Shown piece after piece: positions 1 through 8,601 of a DNA stretch of 64,000 bases. The stretch is from Ideonella sp. A 288. GTDB taxonomy: Bacteria; Pseudomonadota; Gammaproteobacteria; Burkholderiales; Burkholderiaceae_C. The stretch lies in NCBI RefSeq assembly GCF_002198735.1, contig NZ_MWLO01000149.1:30655-94654 (forward strand), given 5' to 3'. Within the stretch, counting starts at the first letter, position 1. Every line of letters starts with the position of its first letter. The translations under genes were made by a program, and so were the position numbers. Below the pieces are notes generated by a model, which had not been told where the DNA came from, did no database searches, and saw only the letters and a list, made by a program, of their open reading frames with translations.

Positions 1-169
1 GGTCGTAGGCGTGGCCGTTGATGAGCTCCAGCGCCTTCTCCGGCGAGTCGGCCAGATCGAGTTGCAACGAGTAGGTGACGCCGTCGTGCCGACACGGCAC
101 CAGGGTCAGCACGCGCTTGAGCGCCTTCAGGACCCCGGGTTCGTCGTCGACCAATAGGACACGGCTCAT
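1..169 (-). CDS. Response regulator receiver protein, 5' part only
   Basis: The first 56 residues of a CheY-like receiver domain, starting MSRVLLVDDEPGVLKALKRV. The acidic pair DDE after the first beta strand is the usual metal-binding site of receiver domains. The rest of the gene, including the phospho-acceptor aspartate and any output domain, lies beyond the left edge. It starts 12 bases downstream of the stop of the HD-GYP regulator on the same strand, so the two are probably co-transcribed and may answer to one sensor kinase outside the window. The output function cannot be told. Confidence 0.8.
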   Translation of the reverse strand, partial: MSRVLLVDDEPGVLKALKRVLTLVPCRHDGVTYSLQLDLADSPEKALELINGHAYD

Positions 170-181
170 GTTCACTCCACT

Positions 182-1495
182 TCAGAATCGTTTATCGGCA
201 CGAATGTGAAGTCGCATGAGGGCGCCTTCGCGCAGAGCGAACTGCTGGATCTGCCCGACCAGCCGACTGTCGAGCACATAGTCGGCCGCCAGCAGCAGCG
301 TGCCGTCGTGGCCGACGAGGTCGCGTGACAGCACCATGCCGGCTTCGAGCTCGGGGGCGGTCACCACCCGCTCGCGCACGGACTCGGCCGTGGCACCGAC
401 CAGCAGCTCGAGGAAAGCATCCAGCACCCGTGGGTCATAGCGCCGGTTGCGGCCCGGGACCAGCGACTGCCGGGCCTCGTCGGCGCTCGAGCGCTTTTCC
501 GCCAGCGTGCCGATCTGCAGTGCGTCGTAGTCGTTGACGACGGCCAGCACACGAGCGCCGAACGGGATCTCCTCGCCGATCAGCCCGTCGGGGTAGCCTG
601 TGCCGTCGAAGCGCTCATGGTGCGATCGCACGAACCGGGCGGCGTTCTGCAGCTCGGACAGCGGCATCAGCGCCGCCTCGCCGGCGACCGCATGCTTGCG
701 GTAGCGCACCTGTTCGTCGGCCGACATGCGCGACACCGGCCGCGCCAGCAGCACGTCGGGCAGGCCGATCTTGCCGATGTCGTGCAGCAGTCCGGCCAGG
801 AAGATGTCCTGCTGGGTCTTGGTGTCCAGGCCCAGCCTGGCGGCCAGCTGGCGCGCCAGATCGGCCACCCGACGCGAGTGCCCGCCCACGGCGCCCTCGC
901 GCATCTCGATGAGGTTGCCGAACATCTTGATCGAGACCATGAAGTTGCGCTTGAGCTCTTCGTTGGCCAGGTTCAGGAAGGCATTGATCTGCCCCAGTTC
1001 GGCGGTGCGCTGCGCGACCTTGTCCTCCAGGCTGGCATTGAGCTCGAGCAACTCCTGGTTCTGGCGCCGGATCTGCGCCGTGAGCTGCCGGTTCTCGCGC
1101 TCCAGGCCCGCCTGCTCGAGTGCTTTCTTGACGATCAGCAGGATGTCGGCGTCGACCCAGGGCTTGGCGACGTAGCGGTAGATCTCGCCGCGGTTGATGG
1201 CGGCCACCGTGGAGCCGATGTCGGCATATCCGGTGAGCAGCAAGCGCATCACGTCGGGCCAGCGCGCGCGCGCCAGCTCGAGGAACTTGGCGCCGTCCAT
1301 CTCCGGCATTCGCATGTCGGAGATGATGAGGTCCACCGCCTCATGCTCGAGCACTTCCAGGCCGGCAGCGCCGCTGTCGGCCGTCAGGATGCGGTAGCCG
1401 TGGGGCCGGAAGAGCCGCCGCAGGGCCGACAGGATGCTGGGCTCGTCATCGACGAGCAACAAGGTTGGCACGGGCACCGTTGCGATTGCGACCAT
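182..1495 (-). CDS. HD-GYP response regulator (probable c-di-GMP phosphodiesterase)
   Basis: A 437-residue two-domain regulator of the RpfG class. Residues about 10-130 form a receiver domain with the acidic pair D16-D17, phospho-acceptor D60 (in SDMRMP) and a conserved K in YVAKPW. A coiled linker of about 50 residues follows. The rest is an HD-GYP domain with the metal-binding pair H238-D239 in LLHDIGK, then HHERFDGTGYP with the GYP triad at 300-302. Family knowledge: such proteins hydrolyse c-di-GMP to pGpG or GMP when phosphorylated. All signature residues are present, so an active enzyme is likely. It precedes another receiver-domain gene on the same strand. Its cognate kinase is not in the window. 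A regulatory link to the MSHA pilus locus nearby would be inference only. Confidence 0.93.
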   Translation of the reverse strand: MVAIATVPVPTLLLVDDEPSILSALRRLFRPHGYRILTADSGAAGLEVLEHEAVDLIISDMRMPEMDGAKFLELARARWPDVMRLLLTGYADIGSTVAAINRGEIYRYVAKPWVDADILLIVKKALEQAGLERENRQLTAQIRRQNQELLELNASLEDKVAQRTAELGQINAFLNLANEELKRNFMVSIKMFGNLIEMREGAVGGHSRRVADLARQLAARLGLDTKTQQDIFLAGLLHDIGKIGLPDVLLARPVSRMSADEQVRYRKHAVAGEAALMPLSELQNAARFVRSHHERFDGTGYPDGLIGEEIPFGARVLAVVNDYDALQIGTLAEKRSSADEARQSLVPGRNRRYDPRVLDAFLELLVGATAESVRERVVTAPELEAGMVLSRDLVGHDGTLLLAADYVLDSRLVGQIQQFALREGALMRLHIRADKRF

Positions 1496-2141
1496 TCCTG
1501 GTCCCTTGGGACGGGCTGCCCATTGTCAGGGGCCGCCACCGCCGGGCCTTGATGCTTCTCAAGCAGGACGACGTGAATGCCCGGTGTTCTTGCCCCGCCC
1601 GGGCCTGCGCAGGCCTCGGGTTTCGCGCGCCATGGCCGATGGGGCCGTGGTGGATCGAACAACGAGGTCAGCGCGGCGCCGAACGCGCCATCGTCTGGTG
1701 GCCACCGTGCGCTGTCCTCCGGCGCGATGTCGACGACCCGAAGGACCAGGAGCCTGCATCTCGCCATCGTCAGCGGACGGCGGGCCAGCGCGGCGTTCGA
1801 CCGGCGGCCACGCGGGCGCCAGCCCGATCACCCATCCGGCGCCGACGCCTTTCGCAAGCTGCCCACGCGCACGCCCAGCAGCCGGATGCGCTTGGTCAGG
1901 TCCACCCGCTTCAGGCACAGGCCGGCGGCCAGGCGGATGGTGCCGGCCTCGGCGGTGGGGTGGTCGATCGTCATGTCGCGCGACCGCCAGAGCGCGGCCC
2001 GTCGGCCGATGCGGCAGGCGGCGCGGCCCAGCCGGGCGGACGCGCCGGTCCTGCCATTGAGCAAGAGCATCATCGGAGCGACCGTTGAGGGATAGCCTCG
2101 TCTCAAGAGTAGCTTTGTCACGCCAACTCGCTGGAGGCTTC
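1496..2141. other. Gene-free stretch holding a duplicated dinB 3' end
   Basis: No convincing gene between the HD-GYP regulator start and the ATG of the next plus-strand gene. The left 330 bases should hold the promoter of the HD-GYP gene, but no clear -10/-35 pair was seen. Bases 1828-1980 are a copy of the dinB 3' end, annotated separately. Open frames here are typical of GC-rich non-coding DNA. Confidence 0.6.
1828..1980 (-). pseudogene. Duplicated 3' fragment of dinB (direct repeat)
   Basis: These 153 bases match 3231-3383, the last 50 codons of dinB including the TGA stop, with about four mismatches by eye (for example TTTCGC against TTGCGC near the stop and GATCGTC against GATGGTC at the far end). 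Similarity stops abruptly after GTCATGTCGCG. The fragment has no dinB start or catalytic domain, so it is not a functional polymerase gene. It is in direct orientation to the intact copy, and the two flank the 330-residue gene at 2142-3134. This resembles an element that integrated at the 3' end of dinB and carried a replacement end, though a partial duplication without site-specific recombination is possible. Confidence 0.85.
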
Positions 2142-3134
2142 ATGGCTTACCCACATGTGTCCAAGACGATCGCCGAACTTGCCGAACCTTGGTTCCTGGA
2201 CCAGCCACGCGGCAAGACCTACGGTGCCATCCTCCAGTCGAAGTTCGACGCCGCCGACAACAGGGCCGCCATCGAGTCGGCGCTGACCCTCGGGGGTTAC
2301 CTGCTGCACATCGAATCGCAAAAGCACAAACGGCGTGCGGTCCGCGCCGTGATGCTGGCGAACTTCCTGATGAAAGGCTTCCCGGTGCAACAGCACGCCC
2401 AACTCCGGGAGCGATCCGAATCCTTTTCGCTGGAGGAGTTGAAAGCCGAGTTCGTCTTCCTCTTCCCGGCCCTGCTCGACAACGGCAACCGCAGTTCGTG
2501 GCACCCCGCCTTCTTCACCGACCCGGCCAACCTGGTCGCGCTGCACCGGCAGGACGATTGGCGTGAACGCAGCGTCCCCCGCTACCGGTTCATCGTGCAC
2601 ACGGTCCGGGAACCCTTGAGTCGGGTGAGCCTTTTCCATGACCCGGTGACCGAGCTGGCGAACTGCGACGCGCTCAGCATGAGCCTGATCGGCAATGAAC
2701 ACCCTTACACGCACTCGATGCAGGGGTTCATCTTCCGCGTGCCGATGAACAACATCCTCGTCACCTCGTCCCGGGACATGGCCTTTCCCAACTACCAGCC
2801 GTCGGTTCATCGCCTTGGCGCGCAGGGGCAAGCCGCGCTGGCCGACGAGATCATCCGCATCGCAGCGGAACAGGGCGGCCTGCGCACACCGTCAGACGTG
2901 ATCCACGGGTCCGCGGCGCACCACTACAACGAGATCGTGGTCTGCGGCCGGCCCAACGTGAAACTGCCCCACGGCACGACGGAGCTTCTGACGCTGCTCG
3001 GCGTGTTCGTGTGCACCACGATGGCAGGCGCCTTGCACGTGCGGGGCGACCTGGGGCAACGGTTTCTCGAGCTCGCGTCGCAGTCGGCCTTCAACAACAA
3101 CGTGCCCTTGGTCTACCTGCCCAAGGACTTCTGA
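2142..3134 (+). CDS. Hypothetical protein between dinB 3' repeats
   Basis: A 330-residue soluble protein that I do not recognise. The ATG at 2142 is chosen because GGAGG lies four bases upstream; an in-frame TTG at 2085 would add 19 residues with no such site. No signal peptide or membrane helix is evident. The C-terminal third is the most distinctive part: IHGSAAHHYNEIVV, then a hydrophobic stretch around LLTLLGVFVCTTMAGAL and the end VPLVYLPKDF. Base composition is visibly less GC-rich than the flanking genes, in line with transfer. It stands alone on the plus strand between two copies of the dinB 3' end, which suggests cargo of a small insertion. An enzyme, effector or defence role are all open. 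Confidence 0.75.
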   Translation: MAYPHVSKTIAELAEPWFLDQPRGKTYGAILQSKFDAADNRAAIESALTLGGYLLHIESQKHKRRAVRAVMLANFLMKGFPVQQHAQLRERSESFSLEELKAEFVFLFPALLDNGNRSSWHPAFFTDPANLVALHRQDDWRERSVPRYRFIVHTVREPLSRVSLFHDPVTELANCDALSMSLIGNEHPYTHSMQGFIFRVPMNNILVTSSRDMAFPNYQPSVHRLGAQGQAALADEIIRIAAEQGGLRTPSDVIHGSAAHHYNEIVVCGRPNVKLPHGTTELLTLLGVFVCTTMAGALHVRGDLGQRFLELASQSAFNNNVPLVYLPKDF

Positions 3135-3230
3135 CGACCGGTCAGCGTCGGCGGTGCTGCCCTGCAGGGGGGGCGTCAGGCGCCGTGGTTCGGCATGCCG
3201 ACCGCCAGGGCCGCGGCGTGGGCAGCCCTG

Positions 3231-4493
3231 TCACCCATCCGGCGCCGACGCCTTGCGCAAGCTGCCCACGCGCACCCCCAGCAGCCGGATGCGCTTGGTC
3301 AGGTCCACCCGTTTCAGGCACAGGCCGGCGGCCAGGCGGATGGTGCCGGCCTCGGCGGTGGGGTGGTCGATGGTCATGTCGCGGGTGACGGCCTTGAAGT
3401 CGTCGAAGCGCAGCTTGATGCCGATGGTGCGGCCGACGTAGCCCTTGCGCTGCAGGTCGCCGGCCAGTTGCTCGACCAGTTCGGTGAAGACGGCCGACAG
3501 CTCGGCCCGATCGCGCTTGGCGTGCAGGTCGCGCTCGAAGGTGGTCTCGCGGCTCATCGACACCGGCTCGCTGTGCGTCACCACCGGCCGGTCGTCGACG
3601 CCGTGCGCGGCGTCGTGCAGCCAGGCGCCGTAGCTCTTGCCGAACTGCGCCACCAGTTCGGCGCGCGGCTGGGCCGCCAGCTGTCCGATGGTCTCGATGC
3701 CCAGCGCCGCCAGGCGCGCGCCGGCCTTGGGGCCGATGCCGTTGATGCGGCGCACCGGCATCGGCCAGATGCGCTCGGGCAGGTCGGCGTGGGTGATCAG
3801 CGTCAGGCCGTCGGGCTTGTCCAGCTCGGACGCGATCTTCGACAGCAGCTTGTTCGGCGTGATGCCCACCGAGCAGCTCAGGCCCGTGGCGCGGCGCACG
3901 TTGTTCTTGATGTCCAGCGCCACCGCGCGCACGCCGCCGTGCGGATCGTGCGCCACGCTGTCCTGCGCGCCGGGGTGGTCGGTGAGGTCGATGTAGATCT
4001 CGTCGATGCCGCGGTCTTCGATGATGGGCGCCACCTCGGCCACCGCGGCCTTGAAGCGGCGCGAGTAGGCCCGGTACTGCTCGAAGTCCACCGGCAGCAG
4101 CACCGCCTGCGGGGCGCGCAGCGCGGCCTTCATCAGGCCCATGCCCGAATTGACGCCCAGGTCGCGCGCCGGGTAGGTGGCGGTGGTGATGACGCCGCGG
4201 CCGGTGTAGTCGGCCAGCCGCGCAAACTGCCGCCGGCCATCGGGCTGCAGCACCGGTTGGTGGCGCCGCCCGCCACCGATGACCACCGGCTGGCCGGCCA
4301 GCTCGGGGTAGCGCAACAGCTCCACCGACGCATAGAAGGCGTCCATGTCGAGGTGCGCGATCCAGCGGCGGCGGCCGGCGCTCACGGTGGCCTGCGGCGG
4401 GTGGCGCCTCGGGCGGGCCGCAGGGGCCCGTGGCGCTGGGCGGGCCGCCGCGGCCCCGCGTGCCGGGCCGATCGGCGAGGGCGGGGCGGGCAT
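3231..4493 (-). CDS. dinB: DNA polymerase IV (Y-family translesion polymerase)
   Basis: 420 residues, a little longer than the roughly 350 typical of DinB because of an Ala/Pro/Arg-rich N-terminal extension of about 40 residues. The palm motif HLDMDAFYASVE gives metal ligands near D49 and D51, and the second catalytic site is D164-E165 in GIDEIYID. The thumb helix-hairpin-helix reads RINGIGPKAGARLAALGIE, and the little-finger domain ends at SLRKASAPDG. The start is the only in-frame ATG before the catalytic core; a shorter start inside the extension is possible. Family role: error-prone bypass of DNA lesions, normally under LexA control; I did not identify a LexA box. The last 153 bases are duplicated at 1828-1980. 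Confidence 0.95.
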   Translation of the reverse strand: MPAPPSPIGPARGAAAARPAPRAPAARPRRHPPQATVSAGRRRWIAHLDMDAFYASVELLRYPELAGQPVVIGGGRRHQPVLQPDGRRQFARLADYTGRGVITTATYPARDLGVNSGMGLMKAALRAPQAVLLPVDFEQYRAYSRRFKAAVAEVAPIIEDRGIDEIYIDLTDHPGAQDSVAHDPHGGVRAVALDIKNNVRRATGLSCSVGITPNKLLSKIASELDKPDGLTLITHADLPERIWPMPVRRINGIGPKAGARLAALGIETIGQLAAQPRAELVAQFGKSYGAWLHDAAHGVDDRPVVTHSEPVSMSRETTFERDLHAKRDRAELSAVFTELVEQLAGDLQRKGYVGRTIGIKLRFDDFKAVTRDMTIDHPTAEAGTIRLAAGLCLKRVDLTKRIRLLGVRVGSLRKASAPDG

Positions 4494-4605
4494 GGCGGCG
4501 GGGTCATCCGGCCATTGTGCGGCGCGGCCGGTGGGCCTGGGCCGGCGCCGCCGGTTGCATCTGCTTGCGGCTGTCACCCGTGGATGGGTGGGGTGGCCGT
4601 GTAAA

Positions 4606-4626
4606 TGTGCAAACAGCACATATACT
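4606..4626 (+). promoter_or_regulatory. Candidate promoter/operator of the DUF5666-DUF6502 cassette
   Basis: A 5-base inverted repeat, TGTGC-AAACA-GCACA, abuts TATACT at 4621-4626, a good -10 match, 41 bases before the first ATG. The -35 region is weak. The overlap of a palindrome with the -10 would suit a repressor site. This is pattern evidence only. Confidence 0.35.
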
Positions 4627-4667
4627 GGAATCTCTCGGCCCCTGTGGCCACCCCGAAGGAGCACCCG

Positions 4668-5951
4668 ATGAACCGATCCCCGAACGAGCCGCGTGAAACG
4701 TCCGACCGCCCCGGCAGCCGCCGTGACACGGTGTGGATCCGATGGGGCACGGCACTGGGCGCGGCGGTGCTGGCCCTGGTCGCCGCCTGCGGCGGGGGCG
4801 GCGGCGACGCCACGTCCGGCACGCCGGCCACCAGCACCGATGCCGCCACCGGCGTGGCCACGGCCAGCGGTGCCACCGTCTACACGCAGGGCGCGATCGG
4901 TGGCTTCGGCTCGGTCTTCGTCAACGGCGTGCGCTTCGACGACAGCGCCTCGCAGGTCTTCGACGACCGCCAGCAGCGGCAGGACGCCAGCGTGCTGCGC
5001 CTGGGCATGCAGGTCGAGGTGGAGAGCTCCGCGGTCGATTCGGCCACCGGCATGGCCCGCGCGCTGGTCATCCGCCACGGCAGTTCGCTGCTGGGCCCGG
5101 TGGCCGCGGTGAACACCAGCGCCGGCACCTTCGCCACGCTGGGCCAGACCGTCAAGGTGACCGGCACCACGGTGTTCGACGACGGCCTCAGCGGCGGGCT
5201 GGCCGCACTGGCCGTCGGCCAGGTGGTCGAGGTGCATGGCCTGGCAGACGCCGCCACCGGCGTGATCACCGCCACCCGCGTCGAAGGCAAGGGCGCGGCG
5301 ACGGCCTACAAGCTGCGCGGCACGGTGGCCTCGCTGGACACCACGGCCAAGACCTTCGCCATCGGCGGCGCGGTGATCGCCTACGGCACGCTGCCGGCGT
5401 CGTCGGTGCCGTCCACGCTGGTCAACGGATCGGTGTTGCGCGTGCAACTGCAGACGGCGCAGAGCAACGGCCAATGGGTGGCCACGTCGCTCGGCGTGGG
5501 CGGCCCGCGGCCGGTGGACAAGGCCCGGGGCCATGTGCGCGGCCTCATCACCGCGTTCACCTCGACCCACGCGTTCAGCCTCAACGGCATCGCGGTGGAT
5601 GCCAGCGGCGCCACGTTCGAGGATGGCACGGCGGGTGTCGTGCTGGGCGCCTTCGTCGAGGTCAAGGGCACGATCGTCGGCAACGTGCTGGTGGCCACCG
5701 AGGTCGAGGTCGAAAGTCGCCGCCAGTCCGAGGACAGCCGACGCATCGAGCTGCACGGCATGATCACCGCGGTCGATGCGGTGGCCAACACCTTCACCGT
5801 GCGCAACACCCGGGTCAGCTGGGCCGGCACGGTGAACTGGAAGCGCGGCAGCGCGGCCGACCTGGTGGTGGGCCGCCGCATCGAGGTGAAGGGCCGCCTG
5901 GCGGCCGACGGCACCACGGTGGCGGCGACGACAATCGAGCTCGGCTCCTGA
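4668..5951 (+). CDS. DUF5666-domain lipoprotein
   Basis: 427 residues. The N-terminus has a positively charged stretch, a hydrophobic run (GTALGAAVLALVAAC) and a lipobox cysteine followed by glycines, so it is predicted to be a lipid-anchored envelope protein. The body consists of repeated beta-rich units of about 70 residues, each with a GFGSVFVNGVRF-like start or a pattern such as VTGTTVFDDG followed by LAVGQVVEVHG; this matches DUF5666. The ATG at 4668 is chosen because AAGGA lies upstream and it begins the signal sequence. It heads a three-gene set with a DUF6502 gene 13 bases downstream and a second DUF5666 lipoprotein. Biochemical function is unknown to me. Confidence 0.85.
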   Translation: MNRSPNEPRETSDRPGSRRDTVWIRWGTALGAAVLALVAACGGGGGDATSGTPATSTDAATGVATASGATVYTQGAIGGFGSVFVNGVRFDDSASQVFDDRQQRQDASVLRLGMQVEVESSAVDSATGMARALVIRHGSSLLGPVAAVNTSAGTFATLGQTVKVTGTTVFDDGLSGGLAALAVGQVVEVHGLADAATGVITATRVEGKGAATAYKLRGTVASLDTTAKTFAIGGAVIAYGTLPASSVPSTLVNGSVLRVQLQTAQSNGQWVATSLGVGGPRPVDKARGHVRGLITAFTSTHAFSLNGIAVDASGATFEDGTAGVVLGAFVEVKGTIVGNVLVATEVEVESRRQSEDSRRIELHGMITAVDAVANTFTVRNTRVSWAGTVNWKRGSAADLVVGRRIEVKGRLAADGTTVAATTIELGS

Positions 5952-5964
5952 ACCCCAACGCTGC

Positions 5965-6837
5965 ATGACCCTCCCCCCCGACGCCGCGCCCAGCGAGCAG
6001 GATCTCCTGCTGGCCGCGCTGCGCCGGCTGATGGGCCCGATGGCCCGCCTGGCGGTGGCCCGTGGGGTGTCGCATGCGAGCCTGGAAGAACTCCTGAAGC
6101 AGGCGCTGGTCGACGCGGCCGACGCCGCGCACCCCGAACTGCCGCCGCACCGGCGCGTCAGCCGCATCAGCACCGCCACCGGCATCCACCGCCGCGAGGT
6201 CACCCGACTGATGCAGGTGCTGCGCGAAGGCCGCACCGAGGAAGCCCTGCCGCGCCGATCGCGCGCCCGCGAGGCCCTGGCGCACTGGCTGGCCACGCCG
6301 TGCTTCTGCGACGCGCGCGGCCTGCCGCGAAACCTGCCGCGGCAGGGACGCGAGTCCAGTTTCGAGGCCCTGGCCCAGGCGGTGACGCGCGACGTGCACC
6401 CGCGCAGCCTGCTCGACGAGATGGTCCGCCTGGGCATGGTGCGCCACGATCCGGCCACCGACACGGTGTGCCTGGACGCCGATGCCACCACGCCCAAGGC
6501 CGACGCGGGCCGGCTGCAGTTCCTGGGCGCCAATGTGGGCGACCACCTGGAAGGCGCCGTGGACAACGTGCTGGGCGATGGCCGCCGGCACTTCGAGCGG
6601 GCGGTCTCGGCCACCGGCCTGCCCGAGGCCGCGCTGGCGCAGATCGCCGAACGGGTCAATGCCCAGTGGCAAGGGCTGCTGCAGGCCATGGTGCCGGCCC
6701 TCGAGGCCGCCGTGGCGGCCGGCGAACAGGCGCCGGGCCCGCATCGGCGCGTGCGCATCGGCCTCTACGCTTTCGACAAGGACATGCCGGCCCCCCCCGC
6801 CGAGGGGGACGGCTCGACAAAGGGAACCCCGACATGA
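5965..6837 (+). CDS. DUF6502 family protein
   Basis: 290 residues, predicted cytoplasmic, no signal peptide. The N-terminal half (LLLAALRRLMGPMARLAVARGVSHASLEELLKQA, then RVSRISTATGIHRREVTRLM) looks like two helical helix-turn-helix-like segments and matches what I know of DUF6502 proteins, which recur next to DUF5666 genes. The C-terminal half is helical and ends in a Pro/Gly-rich tail. It follows the first DUF5666 gene by 13 bases and overlaps the ATG of the second by four, so the three are very probably one transcript. A DNA-binding regulatory role is inferred from the helix-turn-helix look only. Confidence 0.8.
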   Translation: MTLPPDAAPSEQDLLLAALRRLMGPMARLAVARGVSHASLEELLKQALVDAADAAHPELPPHRRVSRISTATGIHRREVTRLMQVLREGRTEEALPRRSRAREALAHWLATPCFCDARGLPRNLPRQGRESSFEALAQAVTRDVHPRSLLDEMVRLGMVRHDPATDTVCLDADATTPKADAGRLQFLGANVGDHLEGAVDNVLGDGRRHFERAVSATGLPEAALAQIAERVNAQWQGLLQAMVPALEAAVAAGEQAPGPHRRVRIGLYAFDKDMPAPPAEGDGSTKGTPT

Positions 6838-8084
6838 ACGCCCACCCCGCCCCCGACCTGCGTGCCGCCTGGCACCGATTCACCCGCCGCGTCCTGGGCT
6901 ATTGGCCCGACGTGCTGGCCTTCGGCAGCGCCATCGCGGCCGCGGTGGTGGCCGCGGTCGTGGCCGCCGCACTGGCGGGCTGTGGCGGTGGCGTCGAGGT
7001 GGGCGGCACCGGCAGCACCATCGCCTCGTTCTCGCAGGGCCCGATCACGGGCTTCGGATCGATCATCGTCAACGGCGTGCGCTACGACGAGAGCGCCGCG
7101 CGCGTCGAAGACGACGACGGCGGCGTCCGCGACCGCTCGGCGCTGCGCCTGGGCATGGTGGTGCAGGTCACCGCCGGTGCGGTGACCGACAGCGCCGGCA
7201 CCCCGGTGGCCACCGCCACGCAGGTGCGCACCACCCGTGCGCTGGTGGGCCCGGCGACGGCGGTGGACGTGGCCGGCGGTCGCTTCACCATGTTGGGCCA
7301 GGTGGTCACGGTCACCGCCGACACCGCCTTCGACGATCGGCTGGCCGGTGGCCTGGCCGGCCTGGCCGCCGCCGGTCCGGTGGAGGTCTATGGCTCATTC
7401 GACGCGTCCACCGGCCGATACACCGCCACCCGCATCGACGTGGCCGGCAGCGGCAGCGCGAGCAAGGTGTCCGGCCCGGTGAGCCAGATCGACCCCGTGG
7501 CCCGCACCTGCCGCATCGGCGGCCAGACCTATTCGTTCTCGGCCCTGGGCAACGTCAGCGGCCTGACCGAAGGCGCGGTGGTGCGCTTCGACCTGCAGGG
7601 CGGCCAGGATGCCGGCGGGCGCTGGGTGGTCAGCCGCCAGGGCTCGTCCGGCCTGGCCCCGACCGATGGCGCGCCGGCCGAACTGCGCGGCCGCGTGCAG
7701 TCGCTGGCCTCGGCCACCAGTTTCGTGGTCGAGGGCGTGCGCATCGATGCCGCAGCGGCCCGCATCGACGGCACGCCCGCGGTCGGTGCCTCGGTCAGGG
7801 TTTCGGGCACGGTCAATGCCGGGGTGCTGGTGGCCACACGGGTGCAGGTGGAAAGCGCCTCCGCACCACAGGCCTTCGAGGTCGAGGGCACCATCACCTC
7901 GCTGAACACCGCCAGCCAACGCTTCGTGGTGCGCAACACGGTGGTCAGCTACGCCGGCCCGGGCGTCGAGTTCACCCGCGGCTCTGCCACGCAACTGGCC
8001 GTGGGCCGCAAGGTGCGGGTCGAGGGCCGCCTGGCCGCGGACCGCTCGGTGCTGGCGGCCACGCGCATCCGCATCGACGACTGA
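6834..8084 (+). CDS. DUF5666-domain lipoprotein, second copy
   Basis: 416 residues and clearly paralogous to the product of 4668-5951: same lipobox pattern (AAALAGC followed by Gly-rich sequence), then QGPITGFGSIIVNGVRYDE against QGAIGGFGSVFVNGVRFDD in the first copy, and the same repeating beta units to the C-terminus (LAVGRKVRVEGRLAADRS). The start overlaps the DUF6502 stop (ATGA). The N-terminal cytoplasmic part before the hydrophobic segment is about 30 residues, long for a lipoprotein signal. The pairing of two related lipoproteins around one DUF6502 gene suggests a tandem duplication within a functional cassette. Confidence 0.85.
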   Translation: MNAHPAPDLRAAWHRFTRRVLGYWPDVLAFGSAIAAAVVAAVVAAALAGCGGGVEVGGTGSTIASFSQGPITGFGSIIVNGVRYDESAARVEDDDGGVRDRSALRLGMVVQVTAGAVTDSAGTPVATATQVRTTRALVGPATAVDVAGGRFTMLGQVVTVTADTAFDDRLAGGLAGLAAAGPVEVYGSFDASTGRYTATRIDVAGSGSASKVSGPVSQIDPVARTCRIGGQTYSFSALGNVSGLTEGAVVRFDLQGGQDAGGRWVVSRQGSSGLAPTDGAPAELRGRVQSLASATSFVVEGVRIDAAAARIDGTPAVGASVRVSGTVNAGVLVATRVQVESASAPQAFEVEGTITSLNTASQRFVVRNTVVSYAGPGVEFTRGSATQLAVGRKVRVEGRLAADRSVLAATRIRIDD

Positions 8085-8124
8085 TCGGCGCTGCGGGCCT
8101 GCCGCCGGCCCCTGGTGCCGCGCG

Positions 8125-8601
8125 TCAGTTCACCGCGTGCACCACGCGCCGGCGCTCGACGTAGCCGGGCTGCGCCGAGGCGCTGGCATCGGGGCAGCTG
8201 GTGGCCGGGCAGGCCACCGCGTCGAGGGTGTAGACGCGCACGGTGCGCGGCACGCCGGGGGCCGATTCGCCTTCGTTGTAGGTGGCCGAGTCGCACTGCA
8301 CGGTGACGTAAAGGCCATGATCGCTGCGCAGGTCCAGCGTCTGGCTGGCGCCGCTGCAGGTCGTCCAGCTGCCCTTGAAGGCCTGGTACAGCCCCCACTC
8401 GATGCCGGAGCGGGCGGCCAGCGACGCCCGCGTGCCCATCAGGTCGCGCGCGGTGCTGGCCTGGGCGCCCATGCCCAGCCTGACGATCGCCGCCGCGAGG
8501 GCCGACAGCGCCACCAGAACGACGATGATGGCGACGGCCCCCAGGCCGCGGCGCGGCCGGGTGGGGCAGGGCGGCCGTGGGCCCGGCGCGCGGCGGGTCA
8601 T
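8125..8601 (-). CDS. mshP: MSHA biogenesis protein MshP-like
   Basis: 158 residues, the last gene of the MSHA-type pilus operon. It has a basic, proline-rich N-terminus and one hydrophobic helix (GAVAIIVVLVALSALAAAIV), then a PilX-like region (RDLMGTRASLAARSGIEWGLY) as in MshP and PilX proteins. It lacks the G-F-T-L-I-E prepilin cleavage motif of its neighbours, as is usual for this family. Four cysteines in the C-terminal half could form disulfides. The start overlaps the mshO stop by four bases. The identification rests on position plus the PilX-like pattern. Confidence 0.8.
   Translation of the reverse strand: MTRRAPGPRPPCPTRPRRGLGAVAIIVVLVALSALAAAIVRLGMGAQASTARDLMGTRASLAARSGIEWGLYQAFKGSWTTCSGASQTLDLRSDHGLYVTVQCDSATYNEGESAPGVPRTVRVYTLDAVACPATSCPDASASAQPGYVERRRVVHAVN

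Noticed and set aside
3231..6758. A single minus-strand open frame of more than 1100 codons running through dinB and beyond
   Set aside because: Only the part up to 4493 is dinB. The rest is antisense to the DUF5666 and DUF6502 genes, low in complexity and stays open only because of high GC.
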